Shown one piece after another: positions 9,195 through 19,501 of a stretch of DNA of 64,000 nt. The position numbers and the translations under genes were made by a program. The stretch's first letter is position 1. Each line of letters begins with the position of its first letter. The DNA comes from Polaromonas sp. GTDB taxonomy: Bacteria > Pseudomonadota > Gammaproteobacteria > Burkholderiales > Burkholderiaceae_C. The stretch spans positions 119,114-183,113 of the forward strand of contig JAAFIP010000009.1 of assembly GCA_013297865.1 (NCBI GenBank), in the 5' to 3' direction. The notes below the pieces were generated by a model, which was given only the letters and a program-made list of their open reading frames with translations, ran no database searches and had not been told where the DNA came from.

Positions 9195-10448
9195 ATGCAG
9201 CACACACTCCTTCCATTCACTGGTTCTTCGGTTGGGCTATGGCGTGCGCCGTGGCTGCTGGCGGGTGTGGCCGCCGTGCTGGTGCTGGGCGCGTGCTCCA
9301 AAGCCGCAGCGCCGACCGAGCCGGTGCGCGCTGTGAAGGTGGTGAAAGTGGGCGAGAGCGGTGTGGTGGCTGCGCATGAGTATGCGGGCGAGGTGCGCGC
9401 GCGGGTGGAGTCCCGGCTGGGGTTTCGCGTGGCGGGCAAGATCATCAAACGCCAGGCCGAGGTGGGCCAGCGCGTCAAAGCAGGCCAGGTGCTGGCACAG
9501 ATTGACCCGCAAGACTTCAAGTTGGCCGCCGAGGCAGGCCGTGCCCAGGTGGCATCGGCCCTGACCAACCGCGACCTGGCAGCGGCCGATTTCAAGCGCT
9601 TTGCCGCGTTGAAAGACCAGAACTTCATCAGTGGCGCCGAACTGGAGCGCCGCGAAACCACGCTCAAAGCAGCCCAGGCCCAGCTCGAACAGGCGCAGGC
9701 CCAGCTCAAGTCCCAGGGCAACCAGACCGGCTATGCCAACCTGGTGGCCGATGTGTCGGGCATTGTCACCGCGGTAGAGGCCGAGCCAGGCCAGGTGGTG
9801 TCTGCGGGTACGCCGGTGGTGCGCATTGCGCAGGACGGCGCGCGCGATGTCGTGTTTAACGTGCCCGAGGACCGCGTGGGCGAGCTGGCCGTAGGCGCTG
9901 CGGTAAGCATCAAGCGCTGGTCAGCCGGCGACGGCGAGAACGCCAACGTGCAAGGCAAGGTACGCGAAATCGCTGCCAGCGCCGACCCGGTCACCCGCAC
10001 CTTCCCAGTCAAGGTGGCTGTGAATGCAGCGCAGTCGCCTGCTCTGGGCTCCACTGTCTATGTCTATCCCGCATCCAGCTTTGCTGGCGTGCAGGTCATG
10101 AAGCTGCCAACCAGCGCGCTGTTCCAGCAGGGCCAGGCAACCCATGTGTGGCAACTGGACACCGCCAGCATGACCGTGAAAAGCACGCCTGTGCAAGTTG
10201 CCACAGCAGACGGAAACGAGGCAGTCATTGCGGCAGGCCTGCAACCCGGGGCTTTGGTGGTGTCGGCGGGTGTGCATGTGCTGTCACCCAACCAGAAGGT
10301 CACACTTTACAAGGATAACAAGCTGGCAGCCCAGGAAAATATCGCGGGAGCAGCTACTAAAAACGTAGCAAATGGTATTGTTCAAGAGGCTACCAAGCCA
10401 CTGCCCGCAGGGGCTGCTGCAAGCCCTGCAGCCTCTGCGGCCAAGTGA
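9195..10448 (+). CDS. RND efflux periplasmic adaptor lipoprotein (membrane fusion protein)
   Basis: A 417 aa protein. The signal peptide ends in the lipobox VLGAC with C34, so it should be lipid-anchored in the periplasm. The region around residues 65-105 (AGEVRARVESRLGFRVAGKI) and 175-200 forms the split lipoyl/barrel-sandwich domain, with an alpha-hairpin between them rich in Ala/Gln (LKAAQAQLEQAQAQLKSQG). It couples the inner-membrane pump encoded 7 bases downstream to an outer-membrane channel not encoded here. Residues about 377-393 (AAQENIAGAATKNVANG) are encoded by dispersed repeat R3 and lie in a poorly conserved tail after the last barrel domain. Confidence 0.93.
   Translation: MQHTLLPFTGSSVGLWRAPWLLAGVAAVLVLGACSKAAAPTEPVRAVKVVKVGESGVVAAHEYAGEVRARVESRLGFRVAGKIIKRQAEVGQRVKAGQVLAQIDPQDFKLAAEAGRAQVASALTNRDLAAADFKRFAALKDQNFISGAELERRETTLKAAQAQLEQAQAQLKSQGNQTGYANLVADVSGIVTAVEAEPGQVVSAGTPVVRIAQDGARDVVFNVPEDRVGELAVGAAVSIKRWSAGDGENANVQGKVREIAASADPVTRTFPVKVAVNAAQSPALGSTVYVYPASSFAGVQVMKLPTSALFQQGQATHVWQLDTASMTVKSTPVQVATADGNEAVIAAGLQPGALVVSAGVHVLSPNQKVTLYKDNKLAAQENIAGAATKNVANGIVQEATKPLPAGAAASPAASAAK
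10327..10370 (-). repeat. Dispersed repeat copy R3 inside the efflux adaptor gene
   Basis: Reverse orientation relative to the core, read in frame as QENIAGAATKN. The consensus TAG of this frame is replaced by GAA, keeping the frame open. Confidence 0.88.
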
Positions 10449-10455
10449 GCGCGCC

Positions 10456-13400
10456 ATGACCGAGCCTACTTCGCACACCCCCGGTGTCAGCCCGGCTGCT
10501 GACAAGTTCAATCTCTCCAAATGGGCCATCGAGCATGCGCCACTCACGCGCTACCTCATGGTGGTGCTGATGCTGCTGGGTTTTGCAGCCTACTTTCAGC
10601 TTGGCCAGGATGAGGACCCGCCGTTTACCTTCCGCGCCATGGCCATCCGCGTGTTCTACCCCGGTGCCACGGCCCAGCAGGTCAACGAGCAGGTGGTGGA
10701 CAAGATCGAAAAAACCCTGCAGGAAGTACCACTGGCAGACAAAATCCGCTCTTATGCCAAGCCCGGCGAGGCGCTGATCATTTTTCAGGTCAAGGACTCC
10801 GGCAATCCCAAGGATGTGCCCAGTATCTGGTACAGCGTGCGCAAAAAAGTGGGCGATATCCGCGGCACTTTGCCTGCAGGCGTGATCGGGCCGTTTTTCA
10901 ATGACGAGTTTGGCGATGTCTATGGCGTGATGTATGCGCTGCGCACGGACGGCTTCGGCTACGCAGAGAACAAGGCGTTTGCTGACGATGTGCGCCAACA
11001 GCTGCTGGCGGTGAAAGATGTGGCCAAGGTGGAGCTGTTTGGCCAGCAGGACGAAAAACTGTATGTGGAGATTTCGCAAAAGCGCCTGAGCCAGCTGGGG
11101 CTGGACCTTAACGCCGTGCTGGGCCAGCTGGGCGCGCAGAACGCGGTCGAACCGGCCGGGGTGATTGCCACGCCACTGGACATGCTGCAGGTGCGGGTGC
11201 AGGGGCAGTTCAATACGCTGGAAGACCTCAAGGCCATGCCGATCCGCGGCGCCAGCGCGGCCAGCGCGGGCGCGGCGCAAATCCGTCTGGGCGATATTGC
11301 CGACATCAAGCGTGGCTATATCGACCCGGCGCAGGTGAAGGTGCGCTACACCGAGCGCGATGCCAACAGCAAGGTCGACAGCCAGGAAGTGATCGTGCTG
11401 GGCGTGTCCATGGCCAAAGGCGGTGACATCATTGCGCTGGGCAAGGCACTGGCAGTGGCCACCGACAAAATCCAGACCAAGCTGCCCGTGGGCGCACAGC
11501 TGGTGCAGATCCAGGACCAGCCGCGGGCGGTGAGCACCTCGGTCAACGAGTTTGTTGCGGTGCTGATTGAAGCGGTGGTGATTGTGCTGGCGGTGAGCTT
11601 TCTGGCCCTGGGCCTGCACAGCCGCGGCAGGCAAGTGCCTTTGTACAAGCGCTATTACGTGGATATCCGCCCCGGCCTGGTGGTGGGCATCACCATTCCG
11701 CTGGTGCTGGCCGTCACCTTTCTGGCCATGTGGTACTTCAACTTGGGGCTGCACAAAATCTCGCTGGGTTCGCTCATCATCGCGCTGGGCCTGCTGGTCG
11801 ACGATGCCATCATTGCGGTGGAGATGATGGTGCGCAAGATGGAAGAGGGCTACGACAAGGTGCGCTCGGCCACCTTTGCCTATGAGCTGACTGCCATGCC
11901 CATGCTGACGGGCACGCTGATTACTGCAGTGGGCTTTTTGCCCATCGGTATCGCCAAGTCGCTCACGGGTGAATACACCTTCGCCATTTTTGGCGTCACG
12001 GTGATTGCGCTGCTGATCAGCTGGGTGGTGTCGGTGTATTTTGTGCCCTATCTGGGCCTGCTGATCCTCAAGCACAAAGACAACCAGGCCATGCGCAACC
12101 AGGCGGGCGAGCACGAGGCGGGCGGCGCTGACCACCAGGAGCATTTCGACACGCCTTTCTACAACACCTTCCGGCGCATGGTGAACTGGTGTGTCCAGTA
12201 CCGCTGGCTGACCATTGGCGCCACTGTGCTGGTCTTTGCCCTGGGGATCGTGGGCATGGGCAAGGTGCAGCAGCAGTTCTTCCCCGATTCATCGCGGCCC
12301 GAGATTCTGGTGGATGTGTGGTTCCCAGAGGGCACCAGCCTGGCGGCCAATGAGGCTGTGGTCAAGCGCCTGGAGCAGCGCCTGATGCAGGAGCCTGGCA
12401 TGCGCAGTGTCAGCACCTGGCTGGGCTCGGGCGTGCCGCGTTTTTATCTGCCGATGGACCAGATTTTCCCTCAGACCAACGTCAGCCAGCTGATCGTGCT
12501 ACCGCAAGACCTGAAGGCCCGCGAGGTATTGCGTATGAAGCTGCCTGCATTGCTGGCCAGCGAGTTTCCTGAGGTGCGGGGCCGGGCCAAGCTACTGCCC
12601 AATGGCCCGCCGGTGCCTTATCCGGTGCAGTTCCGTGTGGTCGGGCCTGAGGTCAGCACCTTGCGGACTCTGGCCGACACGGTCAAAGCCGAGATGCGTA
12701 ACTCGCCTAATACCCGCGGCGTCAACGACAACTGGAACGAGTCGGTCAAGATGCTGCGCCTGGAGGTGGACCAGGCTAAGGCCCGCGCACTCGGAGTGAC
12801 CAGCCAGAGCATTGCCCAAGCCTCACGCGCTATCCTGAGCGGCTCCACTGTGGGCACCTACCGCGAGGGCGACAAGCTGATCGACATCGTGCTGCGCCAG
12901 CCTTTGAGCGAGCGCGATGCCATCACCGACCTGGGCAACGCCTATCTGCCCACTAGCACGGGCCGCAGCATTCCGCTGACGCAAATCGCCAAGCCTGCCT
13001 TCATGTGGGAGCCCGGCGTAATGTGGCGTGAAAACCGCGACTACGCCATCACCGTCAATGCTGACATCATCGAAGGCCTGCAGGGCGCTACCGTCACCAA
13101 TGAGCTGCTGCCCGCCCTGAAGGCGCTGGAGGCCAAGTGGCCCGCAGGCTACAGCATCCAGGTGGCAGGCGCGGTGGAAGAGTCCAGCAAAGGGCAGGGC
13201 TCGATCGCCGCCGGGGTGCCCATCATGCTGTTCATCACCTTCACTTTGCTCATGCTGCAGCTGCATAGCTTCAGCCGTGCCATGCTGGTGTTTTTGACCG
13301 GGCCACTGGGCATTGCAGGCGTGGCAGGGGCTTTGCTGCTGTTGGGCCGGCCGTTTGGCTTTGTGGCGCTGCTGGGTGTGATTGCCCTGATGGGCATGAT

Positions 13401-13674
13401 CCAGCGCAACTCGGTGATCCTGATTGACCAGATCGAGCAGGACCGCAGCGCGGGCGTGCCCGCCTGGGACGCTATTGTGGAGTCTGCTGTGCGCCGCCTG
13501 CGCCCCATCGTGCTGACCGCCGCTGCTGCCGTGCTGGCCATGATCCCGCTGTCACGCAGCGTGTTCTGGGGCCCCATGGCCGTGGCCATCATGGGCGGGC
13601 TGATTGTGGCCACCGTGCTGACTTTGCTGGCTTTGCCTGCGATGTATGCGGCGTGGTTCAGGGTCAAGCGCTGA
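10456..13674 (+). CDS. RND efflux transporter permease
   Basis: A 1072 aa inner-membrane proton-driven pump of the hydrophobe/amphiphile efflux family. The ATG at 10456 (MTEPTSHTPG) is taken as start, leaving 7 bases to the adaptor gene; the frame is open further upstream within that gene but has no family match there. It has an N-terminal TM helix (RYLMVVLMLLGFAAYF), a first large periplasmic loop, a TM bundle with the proton-relay region SLIIALGLLVDDAIIAVEMM, a second periplasmic loop, and a second bundle ending VATVLTLLALPAMYAAW. The substrate cannot be told from sequence. No outer-membrane factor gene follows, so the pump must share one. Confidence 0.95.
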   Translation: MTEPTSHTPGVSPAADKFNLSKWAIEHAPLTRYLMVVLMLLGFAAYFQLGQDEDPPFTFRAMAIRVFYPGATAQQVNEQVVDKIEKTLQEVPLADKIRSYAKPGEALIIFQVKDSGNPKDVPSIWYSVRKKVGDIRGTLPAGVIGPFFNDEFGDVYGVMYALRTDGFGYAENKAFADDVRQQLLAVKDVAKVELFGQQDEKLYVEISQKRLSQLGLDLNAVLGQLGAQNAVEPAGVIATPLDMLQVRVQGQFNTLEDLKAMPIRGASAASAGAAQIRLGDIADIKRGYIDPAQVKVRYTERDANSKVDSQEVIVLGVSMAKGGDIIALGKALAVATDKIQTKLPVGAQLVQIQDQPRAVSTSVNEFVAVLIEAVVIVLAVSFLALGLHSRGRQVPLYKRYYVDIRPGLVVGITIPLVLAVTFLAMWYFNLGLHKISLGSLIIALGLLVDDAIIAVEMMVRKMEEGYDKVRSATFAYELTAMPMLTGTLITAVGFLPIGIAKSLTGEYTFAIFGVTVIALLISWVVSVYFVPYLGLLILKHKDNQAMRNQAGEHEAGGADHQEHFDTPFYNTFRRMVNWCVQYRWLTIGATVLVFALGIVGMGKVQQQFFPDSSRPEILVDVWFPEGTSLAANEAVVKRLEQRLMQEPGMRSVSTWLGSGVPRFYLPMDQIFPQTNVSQLIVLPQDLKAREVLRMKLPALLASEFPEVRGRAKLLPNGPPVPYPVQFRVVGPEVSTLRTLADTVKAEMRNSPNTRGVNDNWNESVKMLRLEVDQAKARALGVTSQSIAQASRAILSGSTVGTYREGDKLIDIVLRQPLSERDAITDLGNAYLPTSTGRSIPLTQIAKPAFMWEPGVMWRENRDYAITVNADIIEGLQGATVTNELLPALKALEAKWPAGYSIQVAGAVEESSKGQGSIAAGVPIMLFITFTLLMLQLHSFSRAMLVFLTGPLGIAGVAGALLLLGRPFGFVALLGVIALMGMIQRNSVILIDQIEQDRSAGVPAWDAIVESAVRRLRPIVLTAAAAVLAMIPLSRSVFWGPMAVAIMGGLIVATVLTLLALPAMYAAWFRVKR

Positions 13675-13790
13675 GTGGCGTAGCCCCTTGTAGGTGACTT
13701 ATGTAATGTGTAAGTGATTGATTCGGCATGTGTACCTGAGTGTTTGGATAGATTAAACTTTGCTAACTGCTATACATTGTTTAATCAACT

Positions 13791-16556
13791 ATGGTTCACG
13801 CCAAAACTTGCGGGGGGTCAGGGTCGATCAGTCGATACCTGACGATCATTACATTTTGGTCGATCTGCGCGATATTGCCAGATCAGAGTACCGCTCAGAC
13901 CAGCCCAAGGCAGTCTGTCGCACCTCAAGCACAAAAAGTACAAACAGTAGAAGGCATTACCGAATACACCCTGGCTAACGGCTTGCGCATCTTGCTTGCG
14001 CCTGATGCATCAGACCAGCGGGTCACGGTCAACATGACCTACCTGGTGGGTGCCCGCCACGAGGGCTATGGTGAGTCTGGCATGGCGCATTTGCTGGAGC
14101 ACTTGATTTTCAAAGGCACGCCCAAGACGCCGCAGCCCAAGGTGGAATTTGCCAAACGGGGCTTTGCCTTCAATGGCACCACCACCCATGACCGCACCAA
14201 CTATTTCGCCAGCTTTCAATCAGAGCAGGCCTCAATAGACTGGTACCTGGCCTGGCAAGCAGATGCAATGGTCAATAGTTTCATTGCACGCAAAGACCTG
14301 GACAGTGAAATGACGGTGGTGCGCAATGAGTACGAGCGTGCTGAGAACAATCCTGTGATTGCGCTGGGCGATCGCATGCGGCGAGCTGCCTATATGTGGC
14401 ACAACTACGGCAAATCGGTTTTGGGGGCCAAGTCCGATATTGAAAATGTGGACATTGTCAGTCTGAAGAATTTCTATCGTCGCTACTATCGACCGGACAA
14501 CGCCATCGTCATGGTCGCTGGCAGGTTTGATTCTGCTGCCACACTGGCCAGCATCGTCAGCGCCTTTGGCAGCCTGGCCCGGCCTACCGATCCTCTGCCG
14601 CGTACCTACACGATGGATACAGCCCAGGATGGAGAGCGCAATGTAGTGCTGCGCAGGCCAGCGACAGCACCCTTTATCGCTAGCAGCTACCACGTACCGC
14701 CGATGTTGCACCCGGACACGGAGCCATTGATTTTGTTGGGCTTGGTCATGGCTGACGAAACGACTGGGCGCTTGACTAAAAAATTAAGCAGCCCGACAGT
14801 TTATGAACCTGTTTTGCGCCGCGAGGCTGGTAGTCAGTTTTTCGGCTCCCAACTGGGCCTGTCTGATAACGCAGACAATGTACAGAAAATCATGACAGAT
14901 ATCTTAGAAGGGGTGGCCACAGTACCCATCACGCAACAAGAATTTGAGCAGGCAAAAAACAAATTTAATCAGAGTTTGAAAAGAGTTTTCTCCAACGCAA
15001 ATATCCAGGCGGGTACCGTTATTGAGCATGCAGTGGCGGGTGATTGGCGCAGCGCATTTGTCACCCGTGATCGATTTACCAAAGTAATTTTGGAAGATGT
15101 GAACCGTGTAGCCCAGAAATATTTCATCGCCAGCAATCGCACCACCGGTCGAATTGTTCCTACGCAGGCACCTGTTCGCGCCCCTGAACCTGCACAGCTT
15201 GACGCCGTGCTGTATATGCAAGGCTTTGCTTTGAACGGCCAAGGCGATGCCAGCCAGGATTTTGATTACTCGTTTGCCAATCTCCAGCGATCCACCATCA
15301 GCACCGAGCTTGCGCAGAATATCAAGCTAAGTGTGTTGAGCAAGCCCATGCGCGGAGATTTTGTCAGGCTGCGCATGAAGCTGCGTTTCGGCTCGTTGGA
15401 TGCCCTGTCGGGGCGCATAGCTGCTGGACGGCTCGTGGGGCGTCTGCTGCAGGATGGCACGCCCAAATATAATAAACAACAGATACAGGACGAGCTGGTC
15501 AAGCTGAATGCTGCGGTCAACTTCAATCTTGGCCCCACCGGCGGCGATGTGGATTTGACCGTGGGAAAGGATCAATTTGCCCAAGCATATGATTTCATCG
15601 TGCATTTGCTCAAAGAGTCGGATTTGCCAGTCAGGGCGTTCTATTCAACGAAAAATAATTTCATTAGAGCCGTTGAAGGGGAGCTCAATGACAGGGCGAC
15701 AGAAGCGAACAGGGAATTCCGCCGATATGGAAATCCGTACGCAAAAGACGATCCCAGGTATCCATATACGTCGCAGGAATGGCTAGATGAGCTCAAGGCG
15801 CTGACCTATGAGCAAGTGCAGGAGTTTCATGCCAAGTTTTATGGTGCGCAGGTTGCTCAGGTGGTTGTTGTTGGCGCAGTGGACCCTAGCAGTGTTCAAG
15901 CTCAGACAGCACGCCTGCTTGAAAACTGGACTGCTCCAGTACTTTGGCAACGGTTGCCTTATCCTTTCTCTGATGTAGTGCCCACCCGACAGATGTTTGA
16001 CACGCCAGACAAGGCCAGCTCCAAAATATGGGCTTTCACGCGCGTACCGTTGGTCGAGCTGGACCCAGAGAACTGGCAATTGCGGCTGGCGACCCGTATT
16101 TTTGGTGTTGGACCAGCTTCTCGCCTGTGGACCCGGCTGCGCGAGAAAGACGGTTTGAGCTACGACCTTGCCGCAAGTGTGCAGCTATCCAGTTACGAAA
16201 AAAGTACAGGTTGGTCACTTTTCTGTGATGTAGCGCCTGCCAATCTCAGCACGGCTGAAAAAGCCGTGAAAGAGGAACTTGCCCGTTCTCTGGCTGATGG
16301 ATTCAGCCCACAGGAGGTGGAACAGTTCAAAAAGCAATTTTTGCAGGAACGCAAAGCTGCTCGCAGCGGGGATGACCATGCGATCGGTGTTCTGATGGCT
16401 ATCCAGGAATTCAACCAGGATTGGGATCTGGCGCTGAAAAATGACAAGCTGATCGAGAGTTTTACAACAGAGCAAATCAATGCCGTGTGGCGCAAGTACC
16501 TCAAGCCAGATCAATTGGTATGGGGCATATTCTCGGATGTGGCTAAAACCAAATAA
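13791..16556 (+). CDS. M16 family zinc metallopeptidase (pitrilysin-like), exported
   Basis: A 921 aa protein with a hydrophobic N-terminus (about 15-36, ending STAQ) that looks like a signal peptide, so it probably acts in the periplasm. The inverted zinc motif HLLEH (H100, E103, H104) and the downstream ligand E180 in RNEYE mark an active M16 N-terminal half. The C-terminal half (about 500-921) repeats the fold without the zinc motif, with the usual RLREKDGLSYD segment. The gene looks less GC-rich than its neighbours, which may indicate separate acquisition (impression only, not computed). There is no obvious ribosome binding site before the ATG, so the start is less certain than the function. 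Confidence 0.9.
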   Translation: MVHAKTCGGSGSISRYLTIITFWSICAILPDQSTAQTSPRQSVAPQAQKVQTVEGITEYTLANGLRILLAPDASDQRVTVNMTYLVGARHEGYGESGMAHLLEHLIFKGTPKTPQPKVEFAKRGFAFNGTTTHDRTNYFASFQSEQASIDWYLAWQADAMVNSFIARKDLDSEMTVVRNEYERAENNPVIALGDRMRRAAYMWHNYGKSVLGAKSDIENVDIVSLKNFYRRYYRPDNAIVMVAGRFDSAATLASIVSAFGSLARPTDPLPRTYTMDTAQDGERNVVLRRPATAPFIASSYHVPPMLHPDTEPLILLGLVMADETTGRLTKKLSSPTVYEPVLRREAGSQFFGSQLGLSDNADNVQKIMTDILEGVATVPITQQEFEQAKNKFNQSLKRVFSNANIQAGTVIEHAVAGDWRSAFVTRDRFTKVILEDVNRVAQKYFIASNRTTGRIVPTQAPVRAPEPAQLDAVLYMQGFALNGQGDASQDFDYSFANLQRSTISTELAQNIKLSVLSKPMRGDFVRLRMKLRFGSLDALSGRIAAGRLVGRLLQDGTPKYNKQQIQDELVKLNAAVNFNLGPTGGDVDLTVGKDQFAQAYDFIVHLLKESDLPVRAFYSTKNNFIRAVEGELNDRATEANREFRRYGNPYAKDDPRYPYTSQEWLDELKALTYEQVQEFHAKFYGAQVAQVVVVGAVDPSSVQAQTARLLENWTAPVLWQRLPYPFSDVVPTRQMFDTPDKASSKIWAFTRVPLVELDPENWQLRLATRIFGVGPASRLWTRLREKDGLSYDLAASVQLSSYEKSTGWSLFCDVAPANLSTAEKAVKEELARSLADGFSPQEVEQFKKQFLQERKAARSGDDHAIGVLMAIQEFNQDWDLALKNDKLIESFTTEQINAVWRKYLKPDQLVWGIFSDVAKTK

Positions 16557-16597
16557 AGTCCAGCACGGCTGGCCAGTCTTGCTTCATGGCGGTAAGG

Positions 16598-16627
16598 CTG
16601 ACATCAAAGCCCGCTTCAGGCTATAAT
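16598..16627 (+). promoter_or_regulatory. Promoter of rpsO
   Basis: CTGACA (16598-16603) and a perfect TATAAT (16622-16627) are separated by 18 bp. The leader downstream holds a hairpin, CTTCGC (16634-16639) with GCGAAG (16652-16657), which could take part in S15 autoregulation as in other bacteria (inferred). Confidence 0.72.
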
Positions 16628-16718
16628 AGAGGGCTTCGCAGGATTCTTCCAGCGAAGAAAGCACGGCGCGGGTAGTTCCACCTGCGTTCGCAAGTACTTG
16701 AATCATAAGGAATTTTTT

Positions 16719-16982
16719 ATGTTGACAGCCACCAAAGCTGAAGTCGTTAAGGCTAACGCCCGTAAACCCGGTGACACCGGTAGCCCCGAAGTGCAGGTTG
16801 CCCTGCTGACCGCCCGTATCAACGAGCTGGCTCCCCACTTCAAAGAGCACTCCAAAGACCACCATGGCCGTCGCGGCTTGCTGCGCATGGTCAACAGCCG
16901 CAAGAGCTTGCTGGCTTACCTCAAGAACAAAGACGCTGACCGTTACACCGCGCTGATCGCCAAGCTGGGCCTGCGTAAGTAA
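16719..16982 (+). CDS. rpsO: 30S ribosomal protein S15
   Basis: An 87 aa protein. The characteristic segments are [18 protein letters not shown], the 16S rRNA-binding [21 protein letters not shown] and the end [10 protein letters not shown]. The ATG at 16719 is chosen because AAGGA lies 6 bases upstream; the open frame reaches further back to a TTG. As in many bacteria it precedes pnp, but a strong terminator separates the two here. Confidence 0.98.
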   Translation: MLTATKAEVVKANARKPGDTGSPEVQVALLTARINELAPHFKEHSKDHHGRRGLLRMVNSRKSLLAYLKNKDADRYTALIAKLGLRK

Positions 16983-17000
16983 TTGGGCAGTGATGCAATA

Positions 17001-17037
17001 AAACGCCTGAGTTAGTTCACTAGCTCAGGCGTTTTTT
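17001..17037 (+). terminator. Rho-independent terminator of rpsO
   Basis: An 11-bp perfect stem, AAACGCCTGAG (17001-17011) with CTCAGGCGTTT (17024-17034), runs into six T in total. It lies 19 bases after the rpsO stop. Confidence 0.93.
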
Positions 17038-17182
17038 ACTTCGGAGTTGACTCAAAGCAGGACTGAAGCTGTGTCATTCCAAAGACGGTTTGCTGGCAAA
17101 CTCTCTCTGGGATGGCATCGTGTTCTGACTCTGCAACTTCCGGCCCGTAGGTACAGGGAATGTACTTTGACAAGCAATATCT

Positions 17183-17230
17183 GCCTCCAGCCCAATAGAA
17201 TATCGCGGGAGCAGCTATTGAAATAATAGC
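17183..17230 (-). repeat. Dispersed repeat copy R4 in the pnp leader
   Basis: Reverse orientation and very close to consensus, including the GCTATTATTTCAATAGC arm. It ends 23 bases before the pnp start and so is probably part of the pnp 5' untranslated region, where its hairpin may matter for pnp expression (inferred). Confidence 0.9.
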
Positions 17231-17253
17231 AAAAGCTAGAAACAGGACACACC

Positions 17254-19371
17254 ATGAGTATTTTCAATAAAGTCACCAAGACCTTCCAGTGGGGCAACCA
17301 CACCGTCAAAATGGAAACCGGCGAGATCGCCCGCCAATCAGGCGGCGCTGTGCTGCTGGACATGGACGGCACCGTGGTGCTGGCCACTGTGGTCGCTTCC
17401 AAAACCGCCAAAGCCGGTCAGGATTTCTTCCCGCTGACGGTCGATTACCTGGAAAAAACCTACGCCGCAGGCAAGATCCCCGGCAGTTTCTTCAAGCGCG
17501 AAGCCAAGCCCAGCGAATTTGAAACCCTGACCAGCCGCCTGATCGACCGCCCGATCCGCCCGCTGTTCCCTGAAGGCTTCTTCAACGAAGTGCAGGTCGT
17601 GGTGCATACCGTCTCGCTCAACCCGGAAGTCGAAGGCGACATTCCCGCCCTCATCGCTACCAGCGCGGCGCTGGCGATCAGCGGCATCCCGTTCTCTGGC
17701 CCGATTGGCGCAGCGCGCGTGGGCTATATCAACGGCGAATATGTGCTCAACCCGAGCAATGCCCAGCTGGCCAACAGCCAGATGGACCTCGTGGTAGCTG
17801 GCACCGAAGCGGCTGTGCTGATGGTCGAATCGGAAGCCAAGCAGTTGCCCGAAGACATCATGCTCGGCGCCGTGGTCTATGGCCACGACATGGGCAAAGT
17901 GGCGATCAACGCCATCCACGAGCTCGTGCGCGACGCAGGCAAGCCAGTATGGGACTGGAAAGCCCCTGCCAAGGACGAACCACTGATCGCCAAAGTAGGC
18001 GCATTGGCCCAGGCCAAGCTGGCCGCCGCCTACCAGTTGCGCAACAAACAAGCCCGCACCCAAGCCTGCCGCACGGCCTATGCTGAAGTGATGGAAGGCC
18101 TGAAGGCAGACGGCGTGGAGTTTGATAGCGTCAAGGTCGAAGGCATGCTGTTTGACATCGAAGCTGGCCTGGTGCGCAGCCAGATTCTGGCAGGCGAGCC
18201 CCGCATTGACGGGCGCGACACGCGCACCGTGCGCCCCATCGAAATCCGCAACGGCGTGCTGCCCCGCACCCACGGCTCAGCGCTGTTCACGCGCGGCGAG
18301 ACACAGGCTTTGGTGGTCACCACCCTGGGCACCGACCGCGATGCGCAGCGCATTGATGCACTGTCAGGCGAGTTCCATGACAGCTTCATTTTCCACTACA
18401 ACATGCCTCCGTTTGCCACCGGCGAAACCGGCCGTGTTGGCACGCCCAAGCGCCGTGAAATCGGCCACGGTCGCCTGGCCAAGCGCGCGCTGATCGCTGT
18501 GTTGCCCACCAAGGAAGAGTTTCCCTACACCCTGCGTGTGGTCTCCGAGATCACCGAGTCCAACGGCTCCAGCTCGATGGCCTCCGTGTGCGGTGGCTGC
18601 CTGTCGATGATGGACGCGGGCGTGCCCCTGAAGGCGCATGTGGCCGGTATCGCCATGGGCCTGATCAAGGACGGCAACCGCTTTGCTGTGCTGACCGACA
18701 TCCTGGGTGACGAAGACCACCTGGGCGATATGGATTTCAAGGTCGCGGGCACCACCAACGGCATTACCGCGCTGCAGATGGACATCAAAATCCAGGGCAT
18801 CACCAAAGAGATCATGCAAGTGGCATTGGCCCAGGCCAAAGAAGCGCGCATGCACATTCTGGGCAAAATGCAGGAAGCCATGGGCGAAGCCAAAGCCGAA
18901 GTGTCCAACTTCGCACCGCGCCTGTACACCATGAAGATCAACCCCGAGAAGATCCGTGACGTGATCGGCAAGGGCGGCGCTGTCATCCGCGCGCTGACCG
19001 AAGAGACCGGCACCCAGATCGACATCAGCGAAGAAGGCGTGATCACCATCGCCAGCACCGACAGCGCCAAGGCTGAAGAAGCCAAGCGTCGCATCGAGCA
19101 GATCACCGCTGAAGTGGAAATTGGCAAGATCTACGAAGGCCCGATCACCAAGATTTTGGACTTCGGCGCGCTGGTCAACCTGCTGCCAGGCAAAGATGGC
19201 CTGCTGCACATCAGCCAGATCAGCCACGAGCGCATCAACAAGGTGACCGATGTGTTGGCCGAAGGCCAGATCGTCAAGGTCAAAGTGATGGAGACCGACG
19301 AAAAAGGTCGCGTCAAGCTGTCCATGCGCGCGTTGCTCGATCGCCCTGCACAGGACCAGCAGCAACAGTAA
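17254..19371 (+). CDS. pnp: Polyribonucleotide nucleotidyltransferase (PNPase)
   Basis: A 705 aa phosphorolytic 3'-5' exoribonuclease, normally trimeric and part of the RNA degradosome. Two RNase PH-like halves are present: N-terminal with [22 protein letters not shown]-terminal with [17 protein letters not shown]. They are followed by a KH domain ([20 protein letters not shown], about residues 567-586) and a C-terminal S1 domain ([19 protein letters not shown]). Length and domain order are standard. The 5' leader of about 215 bases after the rpsO terminator carries repeat R4 and no recognisable PNPase autoregulatory stem. Confidence 0.98.
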   Translation: MSIFNKVTKTFQWGNHTVKMETGEIARQSGGAVLLDMDGTVVLATVVASKTAKAGQDFFPLTVDYLEKTYAAGKIPGSFFKREAKPSEFETLTSRLIDRPIRPLFPEGFFNEVQVVVHTVSLNPEVEGDIPALIATSAALAISGIPFSGPIGAARVGYINGEYVLNPSNAQLANSQMDLVVAGTEAAVLMVESEAKQLPEDIMLGAVVYGHDMGKVAINAIHELVRDAGKPVWDWKAPAKDEPLIAKVGALAQAKLAAAYQLRNKQARTQACRTAYAEVMEGLKADGVEFDSVKVEGMLFDIEAGLVRSQILAGEPRIDGRDTRTVRPIEIRNGVLPRTHGSALFTRGETQALVVTTLGTDRDAQRIDALSGEFHDSFIFHYNMPPFATGETGRVGTPKRREIGHGRLAKRALIAVLPTKEEFPYTLRVVSEITESNGSSSMASVCGGCLSMMDAGVPLKAHVAGIAMGLIKDGNRFAVLTDILGDEDHLGDMDFKVAGTTNGITALQMDIKIQGITKEIMQVALAQAKEARMHILGKMQEAMGEAKAEVSNFAPRLYTMKINPEKIRDVIGKGGAVIRALTEETGTQIDISEEGVITIASTDSAKAEEAKRRIEQITAEVEIGKIYEGPITKILDFGALVNLLPGKDGLLHISQISHERINKVTDVLAEGQIVKVKVMETDEKGRVKLSMRALLDRPAQDQQQQ

Positions 19372-19430
19372 CATGCTGCGCTGGCTGCTCACTTCGGTGA
19401 CTGGCCAGCAGCTGTGACGGAGCAGTTGTG

Positions 19431-19496
19431 TACTATCAAATACATAGCTGCTCCCGCGATATTCTATTGGCCTTGCGACCTATTTTGTTTATAAAA
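19431..19496 (+). repeat. Dispersed repeat copy R5
   Basis: Forward orientation with an intact core; the right side diverges after TTGGCCTTG. It ends a few bases before the quinone oxidoreductase start codon. Confidence 0.88.
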
Positions 19497-19501
19497 CGAC
19501 G

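Noticed and set aside
10390..12144. 584 aa open frame on the minus strand across the RND pump gene
   Set aside because: It is the antisense of a well-supported gene, is rich in His, Gln and Arg in the way of GC-rich antisense frames, and matches no family.
17167..17201. TTGACA with TAGAAT from repeat R4 as a pnp promoter
   Set aside because: The spacing is 23 bp, too long for a normal sigma-70 promoter.
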